From Paraburkholderia tropica (GTDB taxonomy: Bacteria; Pseudomonadota; Gammaproteobacteria; Burkholderiales; Burkholderiaceae): a DNA stretch of 64,000 bases. The number at the start of each line of letters is the position of its first letter. Positions within the stretch are counted from its first letter, which is position 1. Shown piece by piece: positions 58,475 to 64,000 of the stretch. The stretch covers positions 422,951 through 486,950 of the forward strand of contig NZ_FNZM01000004.1 of assembly GCF_900109265.1 (NCBI RefSeq), given 5' to 3'. The translations under genes and the position numbers were made by a program. Below the pieces are notes generated by a model that searched no databases, was not told where the DNA came from, and saw only the letters and a list, made by a program, of their open reading frames with translations.

Positions 58475-58939
58475 ATGAGCGACACCTCGCAACGCCCGGC
58501 CTTCGGCAGCGCGATCTATTACCGCGACCCGCGCGCCGCGCTCGCCTGGCTGGAGAAAGCGTTCGGCTTCACGACGCAGTTCGTCGTCACCACGCCGGAC
58601 GGCAAAGTCTGCCACTCGGAAATGCGCTTCGAGGATGGCTACATCATGGTCTGCGGCGAGTGGCCGGGCATGCCCTCGACGAGCCCCGCCGCCGTCGGCG
58701 GCAAGAACACGCAGTCGGTGCACGTGCAGCTCGGGCGCGGACTCGACGCGCATTGCGAACGCGCGCGCGCCGCCGGCGCGACGATCGTGCGCGAGCCCGA
58801 GGACCAGTTCTACGGCGACCGCGTCTACGCGGCCTGCGACCCGGAAGGCCACGTGTGGAGCTTCGGCGAAACGGTGCGCCAGGTTTCGCGCGAAGAAGCC
58901 GAACAGGCGAGCGGCCTGAAGATCGACGGCTGGATTTGA
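58475..58939 (+). CDS. VOC superfamily protein (glyoxalase/bleomycin-resistance fold)
   Basis: 154 residues from the ATG at 58475, preceded by CAGGAGA. It is a single VOC module: AIYYRDPRAALAWLEKAFGF, then VCHSEMRFEDGYIMVCGEWPG, HVQLGRGLDAHCERARAAGAT, and FYGDRVYAACDPEGHVWSFGE with the usual metal-ligand Glu/His positions. Substrate unknown; this branch is often annotated PhnB-like. It is monocistronic, ended by the shared terminator at 58985. Confidence 0.88.
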   Translation: MSDTSQRPAFGSAIYYRDPRAALAWLEKAFGFTTQFVVTTPDGKVCHSEMRFEDGYIMVCGEWPGMPSTSPAAVGGKNTQSVHVQLGRGLDAHCERARAAGATIVREPEDQFYGDRVYAACDPEGHVWSFGETVRQVSREEAEQASGLKIDGWI

Positions 58940-58984
58940 GGGCGGACCAGGGCGGATCTCGAAGTCGAGGCCCGAAAAAGAAAA

Positions 58985-59018
58985 CGCCCCGCCGGGACAA
59001 ACCCGGCGGGGCGTTTTT
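58985..59018. terminator. Bidirectional terminator between the VOC gene and gltA
   Basis: A perfect 12-base stem CGCCCCGCCGGG (58985-58996) pairs with CCCGGCGGGGCG (59002-59013) over a 5-base loop, flanked by four As on the left and five Ts on the right. It serves the convergent VOC (+) and gltA (-) genes. Confidence 0.92.
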
Positions 59019-59071
59019 CGCTTGCCGCACGACGCGCCGCAAAGGCACGCCGTACGAACAGGCGATGATGC

Positions 59072-60373
59072 TTAGCGTTGCGAGATCGGCTTCGCTTCGC
59101 GCGGCGTGTTGCCGATGAACAGCTGACGCGGACGGCCAATCTTCTGTTCGGGGTCGGCGATCATTTCGTTCCACTGGGCGATCCAGCCCACCGTACGTGC
59201 CATCGCGAAGATACACGTGAACATCGACGTCGGGATGCCCAGCGCGCGCTGAACGATGCCCGAGTAGAAGTCGACGTTCGGGTAGAGCTTGCGCGACACG
59301 AAGTATTCGTCTTCGAGTGCGATCTTTTCGAGCGCCATCGCGAGCTTGAACAGCGGATCGTCGTGCAGGCCCAGTTCTTCGAGCACTTCGTGGCACGTTT
59401 CGCGCATCAGCTTCGCACGCGGATCGTAGTTCTTGTACACGCGGTGACCGAAGCCCATGAGCTTCACGCCCGAGTTCTTGTCCTTCACCTGCTTGATGAA
59501 TTCGGGGATGTTTTCCACCGAACCGATTTCCTCAAGCATGTTCAGTGCGGCTTCGTTCGCACCGCCGTGCGCCGGGCCCCACAGACACGCGATACCGGCC
59601 GCGATACACGCGAACGGGTTCGCGCCCGACGAACCCGCCAGACGGACCGTCGAGGTCGAGGCGTTCTGTTCGTGATCGGCGTGCAGGATCAGGATACGGT
59701 CGAGCGCGCGCACGAGCACGTCGTTGACCTTGTACTCTTCGCACGGGTTCGAGAACATCATGCGCATGAAGTTCGCGCTGTACGACAGATCGTTCTGCGG
59801 GTACACGAACGGCTGACCGATCGAGTACTTGTACGCCATGGCGACCAGCGTCGGCAGCTTCGCGATCATGCGGATTGCCGACACTTCGCGATGCTTCGCG
59901 TTATTGATGTCGAGCGAATCGTGATAGAACGCCGACAGTGCGCCGACAGCCGCGACCAGAATGGCCATCGGGTGCGCGTCGCGACGGAAGCCACGGAAGA
60001 AGAACTGCATCTGCTCGTGAACCATCGTGTGCTGCGTGACGGTCTTCACGAACTCGTCCTTCTGCGCCTGGTTCGGCAGTTCGCCCTTGAGCAGCAGATA
60101 GCAGGATTCGAGGAAGTCGGCGTTTTGCGCGAGGTTGTCGATCGGGTAGCCGCGATACAGCAGCTCGCCCTTGTCCCCGTCGATATACGTGATCGCCGAG
60201 TTGCACGATGCCGTCGACATGAAGCCCGGGTCATACGTGAACTTGCCGGTCTGACCGTACAGTTTGCGGATGTCGATCACATCCGGGCCCATGGTGCCCT
60301 TGTAGATCGGCAGTTCGACGCTCGGCGAATTGTCGCTGAACGATAGCGTGGCTTTTACATCAGACGGGGTCAT
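59072..60373 (-). CDS. gltA: Citrate synthase
   Basis: 433 residues, the length of the hexameric, NADH-sensitive Gram-negative type. The motifs are [25 protein letters not shown] in part, [17 protein letters not shown] with a catalytic His, [15 protein letters not shown] with a second His, and [16 protein letters not shown]. It condenses oxaloacetate with acetyl-CoA. GAGG lies 8 bases before the start. It follows sdhE by 79 bases, consistent with the sdhCDAB-sdhE-gltA run. Confidence 0.98.
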   Translation of the reverse strand: MTPSDVKATLSFSDNSPSVELPIYKGTMGPDVIDIRKLYGQTGKFTYDPGFMSTASCNSAITYIDGDKGELLYRGYPIDNLAQNADFLESCYLLLKGELPNQAQKDEFVKTVTQHTMVHEQMQFFFRGFRRDAHPMAILVAAVGALSAFYHDSLDINNAKHREVSAIRMIAKLPTLVAMAYKYSIGQPFVYPQNDLSYSANFMRMMFSNPCEEYKVNDVLVRALDRILILHADHEQNASTSTVRLAGSSGANPFACIAAGIACLWGPAHGGANEAALNMLEEIGSVENIPEFIKQVKDKNSGVKLMGFGHRVYKNYDPRAKLMRETCHEVLEELGLHDDPLFKLAMALEKIALEDEYFVSRKLYPNVDFYSGIVQRALGIPTSMFTCIFAMARTVGWIAQWNEMIADPEQKIGRPRQLFIGNTPREAKPISQR

Positions 60374-60452
60374 AGCACATCCTCAATCGAAGATAAACAC
60401 AGGATTCGATAGTTTGCACGTCCGGCGCGGCGCCTCCTGGCGTCACCGCGTC

Positions 60453-60719
60453 TCAGACGTTGCGAAGCAGCTCCAGCACCCGCTTCACGTCCGGGTCGGC
60501 AAGGTCGCCTTCTGGTTCCTTGCGCGCGAGCAGCAAGTCCATCAGGTCGTTATCGCTCAGCTCGAGCAGGCGCGTAAGAGCGCCCACGTCGGCGTCGCTG
60601 AGGTCATGCTCGTAGCGGTCGAAAAATCGCTCGAAAATAATGTCGTTTTCGAGCATACCGCGCCGCGCGCGCCAGCGAAGGCGCGCGCGGCGATGAGGGT
60701 CAGACTGGTGCGAGTCCAT
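60453..60719 (-). CDS. sdhE: Succinate dehydrogenase assembly factor (flavinylation factor)
   Basis: 88 residues. The signature RGMLENDIIFERFF (RGxxE at 20-24) is the surface that contacts SdhA and promotes covalent FAD attachment; LARKEPEGDLADPDV matches the C-terminal family motif. It lies 15 bases after sdhB, directly in the operon it serves. Confidence 0.95.
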   Translation of the reverse strand: MDSHQSDPHRRARLRWRARRGMLENDIIFERFFDRYEHDLSDADVGALTRLLELSDNDLMDLLLARKEPEGDLADPDVKRVLELLRNV

Positions 60720-60734
60720 ACGTTCTCGCCGTGG

Positions 60735-61436
60735 TCAAACCGCGCGGCGGACCATCAGTTCCTTGATCTTGCCGATCGCCTTCGTCGGGTTCAGGCCCTT
60801 CGGGCAGACGTCGACGCAGTTCATGATCGTATGGCAACGGAACAGACGGTACGGATCTTCGAGGTTATCGAGACGCTCGCCGGTGGCTTCGTCGCGGCTG
60901 TCCGCGATGAAGCGGTAAGCCTGCAGCAGGCCGGCCGGGCCGACGAACTTGTCCGGATTCCACCAGAAGCTCGGGCACGACGTCGAGCAGCTCGCGCACA
61001 GAATACACTCGTACACACCGTCGAGTTCGTCACGCTGCTCGGGCGACTGCAGACGCTCTTTCTCGGGCGGCGGCGTGTCGTTGATCAGGTACGGCTTGAT
61101 CGAGTGGTACTGGTTGAAGAAGTGCGTCATGTCGACGATCAGGTCGCGCACGACGGGCAGGCCCGGCAGCGGGCGCAGCACGATCTTCGCCGGCAGGTCG
61201 TTCAGGTTCGTGAGGCACGCCAGACCGTTCTTGCCGTTGATGTTCATCGCGTCCGAACCGCACACGCCTTCGCGGCACGAACGGCGGAACGACAGCGTTT
61301 CGTCGACTTCCTTGAGCTTCACCAGCGCGTCGAGCAGCATGCGCTCGTGCGTGAGTTCCAGCTCGTACGTCTGCATGCGCGGCGCCGAATCCTTGTCCGG
61401 ATCGTAGCGGTAGACTTCAAAAATACGTTTGGCCAT
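60735..61436 (-). CDS. sdhB: Succinate dehydrogenase iron-sulfur subunit
   Basis: 233 residues. The 2Fe-2S domain has [21 protein letters not shown]; the 4Fe-4S and 3Fe-4S clusters are bound by [21 protein letters not shown] (shown in part) and [17 protein letters not shown]. It carries electrons from SdhA to quinone. It lies 29 bases after sdhA. Confidence 0.98.
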   Translation of the reverse strand: MAKRIFEVYRYDPDKDSAPRMQTYELELTHERMLLDALVKLKEVDETLSFRRSCREGVCGSDAMNINGKNGLACLTNLNDLPAKIVLRPLPGLPVVRDLIVDMTHFFNQYHSIKPYLINDTPPPEKERLQSPEQRDELDGVYECILCASCSTSCPSFWWNPDKFVGPAGLLQAYRFIADSRDEATGERLDNLEDPYRLFRCHTIMNCVDVCPKGLNPTKAIGKIKELMVRRAV

Positions 61437-61465
61437 TTCCCAATTCCTTTTGACTGGCGTGTGCC

Positions 61466-63241
61466 TTAGAACGTACGCGCCTTCGGCGGCACGGACTCGA
61501 CGGTCAGCGGCTTCATGTGAACCGGCTTGTAGTCAAGACGGTTGCCTTCGCTGAACCACAGCGTATGGCGCAGCCAGTTTTCGTCGTCGCGGTGTTCGTA
61601 ATCGCTGTGTGCGTGCGCGCCACGGCTTTCCTTACGGGCTTCAGCCGAGACCATCGTTGCCTGCGCAACTTCCACGAGGTTCGCCACTTCGAGCGCTTCG
61701 ACGCGCGCGGTGTTGAACACCTTCGACTTGTCCTTCAGGTGAATGTGCTTCGCCTGTTCCGTGACCTGCGCGATGTCCTTGACACCTTCGGCCAGCAGCG
61801 CCGAGGTACGGAACACGCCAGCGTGCTTCTGCATCGAGCCGCGGATTTCGTTCGCGACGCTCTGGGCGTATTCGCCCGAGGTCGAGTTGTCGAGCTTGGC
61901 GAGGCGAGCGAGCGAGAAGTCGGCGGCGTCGGCCGGCAGCGGCTTGTGCTCCTTGAGCTCCTTCACGTGCTTGACGATGTGGTTGCCGGCAGCACGGCCG
62001 AACACCACGAGGTCGAGCAGCGAGTTCGTGCCCAGACGGTTCGCGCCGTGCACCGAGACGCACGAGCATTCGCCGACGGCGTAGAAGCCGTTGACGACTT
62101 CTTCGTGGCCCTTCGGCGTGCCAACGACCTGACCGTTGATGTTCGTGGGGATACCGCCCATCTGGTAGTGAATCGTCGGAACGACCGGGATCGGTTCCTT
62201 GATGCAGTCGACGTTCGCGAACTTCAGCGCGATTTCGCGGATCGACGGCAGACGCTTCAGGATGGTCTCGGCGCCGATGTGCGACAGGTCGAGCAGCACG
62301 TGATCCTTGTGCGCGCCCACACCGCGGCCTTCCTTGATTTCCTGGTCCATCGAACGCGAAACAAAGTCACGCGGCGCGAGATCCTTCAGCGTCGGCGCAT
62401 AGCGTTCCATGAAACGTTCGCCATTCGAATTACGCAGAATGCCGCCTTCGCCGCGCACGCCTTCGGTAATCAGCACGCCCGCGCCGGCCACGCCGGTCGG
62501 GTGGAATTGCCAGAATTCCATGTCCTGCAGCGCGATGCCCGAACGTGCGGCCATGCCCAGGCCGTCGCCCGTGTTGATGAACGCGTTCGTCGATGCCTGG
62601 AAGATGCGGCCCGCGCCGCCCGTGGCGAACAGCGTGGTCTTGCCTTCGAGAATGTAGACGTCGCCCGTTTCCATTTCGAGCGCGGTCACGCCCAGCACGT
62701 CGCCTTCGGCGTCGCGGATCAGATCCAGCGCCATCCATTCGACGAAGAACGTGGTCTTCGCGGCGACGTTCTGCTGATACAGCGTGTGCAGCAGCGCGTG
62801 GCCGGTACGGTCCGCGGCCGCGCAGGCGCGCTGCACCGGCTTTTCGCCGTAGTTGGCGGTGTGGCCGCCAAACGGGCGCTGGTAAATCGTGCCGTCGGCG
62901 TTACGGTCGAACGGCATGCCCATGTGTTCGAGTTCGTAGACGGCGTTCGGTGCTTCGCGGCACATGAACTCGATCGCGTCCTGGTCGCCGAGCCAGTCGG
63001 AGCCCTTGATCGTGTCGTAGAAGTGGTAGTGCCAGTTGTCTTCGCTCATGTTGCCGAGCGAGGCGCCGATGCCGCCCTGGGCCGCGACCGTGTGCGAGCG
63101 CGTCGGGAACACCTTCGAGAGCACGCAGACGGACAGACCGGCGCGCGCCAGTTGCAGCGAAGCGCGCATCCCCGAGCCGCCCGCGCCGACGATAACCACG
63201 TCGAACTTGCGACGCGGCAGAGAATTCTTGATTGCAGCCAT
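61466..63241 (-). CDS. sdhA: Succinate dehydrogenase flavoprotein subunit
   Basis: 591 residues. [24 protein letters not shown] dinucleotide fold at 13-32; the covalent FAD His is His50 in [19 protein letters not shown]. Active-site motifs include [21 protein letters not shown] in part and the Arg in [18 protein letters not shown]. It oxidises succinate to fumarate at the inner membrane. It lies 4 bases after sdhD. Confidence 0.98.
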   Translation of the reverse strand: MAAIKNSLPRRKFDVVIVGAGGSGMRASLQLARAGLSVCVLSKVFPTRSHTVAAQGGIGASLGNMSEDNWHYHFYDTIKGSDWLGDQDAIEFMCREAPNAVYELEHMGMPFDRNADGTIYQRPFGGHTANYGEKPVQRACAAADRTGHALLHTLYQQNVAAKTTFFVEWMALDLIRDAEGDVLGVTALEMETGDVYILEGKTTLFATGGAGRIFQASTNAFINTGDGLGMAARSGIALQDMEFWQFHPTGVAGAGVLITEGVRGEGGILRNSNGERFMERYAPTLKDLAPRDFVSRSMDQEIKEGRGVGAHKDHVLLDLSHIGAETILKRLPSIREIALKFANVDCIKEPIPVVPTIHYQMGGIPTNINGQVVGTPKGHEEVVNGFYAVGECSCVSVHGANRLGTNSLLDLVVFGRAAGNHIVKHVKELKEHKPLPADAADFSLARLAKLDNSTSGEYAQSVANEIRGSMQKHAGVFRTSALLAEGVKDIAQVTEQAKHIHLKDKSKVFNTARVEALEVANLVEVAQATMVSAEARKESRGAHAHSDYEHRDDENWLRHTLWFSEGNRLDYKPVHMKPLTVESVPPKARTF

Positions 63242-63245
63242 GCTT

Positions 63246-63614
63246 TTACACTCTCCAGAGAATCTGCGCGGCGTAGCCGAGGCTGCCCAGCAGCCAGGCG
63301 ATCGTCAGCACGTCCAGCGCGATGCGCAGGCCGACGGGCTTGATGTAGTCCATCCAGATGTCGCGCACGCCGATCCAGGCGTGATAGAACAGCGCGAGCA
63401 GCGTGACGAACGTCGCGAGCTTCATCCATTGGGCGGAGAAAATCGACGCCCAGCCGTCGTACGAAAAGTCGTGTGCGCCAAAGAAGAGGACGAGCAGCAC
63501 GACGGTGTAGATCGCCATGATGACGGCGGTGGCGCGCTGGGCGATCCAGTCACGCAGGCCGTAATGAGCGCCGACGACGAGGCGCTTCGGACCGATACCG
63601 TTTTTAGCCGACAT
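63246..63614 (-). CDS. sdhD: Succinate dehydrogenase membrane anchor subunit
   Basis: 122 residues with three hydrophobic helices at about 28-48, 57-80 and 95-118. [21 protein letters not shown] starts the first. [15 protein letters not shown] carries the conserved haem/quinone-region His and Asp. It is separated by 2 bases from sdhC. Confidence 0.95.
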   Translation of the reverse strand: MSAKNGIGPKRLVVGAHYGLRDWIAQRATAVIMAIYTVVLLVLFFGAHDFSYDGWASIFSAQWMKLATFVTLLALFYHAWIGVRDIWMDYIKPVGLRIALDVLTIAWLLGSLGYAAQILWRV

Positions 63615-63616
63615 TC

Positions 63617-64000
63617 TTAAAACGCTCCGAAGAGTTTTGCCGCGAAGGCGATCGTGAGGATCGTGGAGATGACGACGACGACGAGCGAGGTCGACTTGCC
63701 CTTTTCTTTGGCCGCGAGGTCATGGTTGAAGTCCATGAACAGGTGGCGCACGCCGGCGCAGAAGTGAAAGAGGAAGGCCCAGCCGAGCACGAGCACGACG
63801 AGCTTGACGATGATGTTCGAGAGGAAGCCCTTGAAGACCTCGAAGCTGAGTTCGGAGGTAAGGCTCTGGTCAAACAGGAACAGGATGAAAGGGAGGAACA
63901 GGAATAGAAGTGCACCGCTCACGCGGTGACCGATCGATACGCGACCGGCCAACGGCAGGCGGTATGCGAACAATATCTGCCCAATCCCGATGTTCCGGTA
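63617..64000 (-). CDS. sdhC: Succinate dehydrogenase cytochrome b556 subunit (5' end outside window)
   Basis: 127 residues are visible. The frame stays open to the window edge and reads YRNIGIGQILFAYRLPLAGRV, so the true start lies beyond 64000, roughly 10-12 codons away if it has the usual ~138-residue length. A TTG at 63973 is internal and not the start. SIGHRVSGALLFLFLPF is the family signature, and LFHFCAGVRHLFMDF carries the haem-ligand His. There are three membrane helices. Confidence 0.95.
   Translation of the reverse strand, partial: YRNIGIGQILFAYRLPLAGRVSIGHRVSGALLFLFLPFILFLFDQSLTSELSFEVFKGFLSNIIVKLVVLVLGWAFLFHFCAGVRHLFMDFNHDLAAKEKGKSTSLVVVVISTILTIAFAAKLFGAF

Overview
The window is a GC-rich (roughly two thirds G+C by eye), gene-dense stretch of a Burkholderiaceae genome. 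The gene order sdhCDAB-sdhE-gltA ... leuCDB-asd-fimV-truA-trpF-trpB-DNA methyltransferase-trpA-accD-folC-SPOR-cvpA-purF-metZ is the one I know from the second chromosome of Burkholderia and Paraburkholderia species. The genus cannot be settled from the sequence alone. I see no tRNA, rRNA, prophage, transposase or CRISPR array.

Layout. 1-8.2 kb holds single genes: the end of a probable PAP2 phosphatase, modE, a CHAD protein, a DUF465 protein, polyphosphate kinase 2, a tautomerase with a divergent LysR regulator, a metallophosphoesterase and a DUF1345 membrane protein. 8.6-27.2 kb is a seven-gene, one-direction alpha-glucan/trehalose cluster: glgE, a treS-maltokinase fusion, glgB, glgX, treZ, malQ and treY. 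Most junctions overlap by 4-8 bases or lie less than 70 bases apart. The cluster encodes both the GlgE route (trehalose to maltose to maltose-1-phosphate to glucan) and the TreYZ route (glucan to trehalose), plus branching, debranching and disproportionation, so it can cycle carbon between trehalose and branched glucan. 27.2-32.1 kb holds a CNNM/CorC-type membrane protein, a short histidine-kinase-like protein, an FKBP isomerase, an AraC regulator and a MOSC protein.

32.1-51.8 kb is a long minus-strand biosynthetic block. Read in the direction of transcription it is leuC, leuD, a long inverted repeat, leuB, asd, fimV, truA, trpF, trpB, an orphan adenine methyltransferase, trpA, accD, folC, a SPOR protein, cvpA, purF and metZ. 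Terminator-like hairpins after leuB, asd and purF divide it into several transcripts.

51.8-58.9 kb holds a MipA/OmpV outer-membrane protein, an M48 lipoprotein protease, a TerC/zinc-ribbon/TerB-like trio, an OmpR/EnvZ-type two-component pair and a VOC protein. 59-64 kb is the TCA block gltA, sdhE, sdhBADC on the minus strand; sdhC runs off the window.

The observations most worth a second look are these: a Thr/Ile/Lys-rich 38-residue reading frame just upstream of asd, followed by mutually exclusive RNA pairings, which looks like an unrecorded amino-acid leader; a ~590 bp near-perfect long inverted repeat between leuD and leuB; GlgE with a second, apparently degenerate GH13 barrel at its N-terminus; an orphan DNA methyltransferase between trpB and trpA; and a CHAD protein with a degenerate CYTH half beside PPK2.
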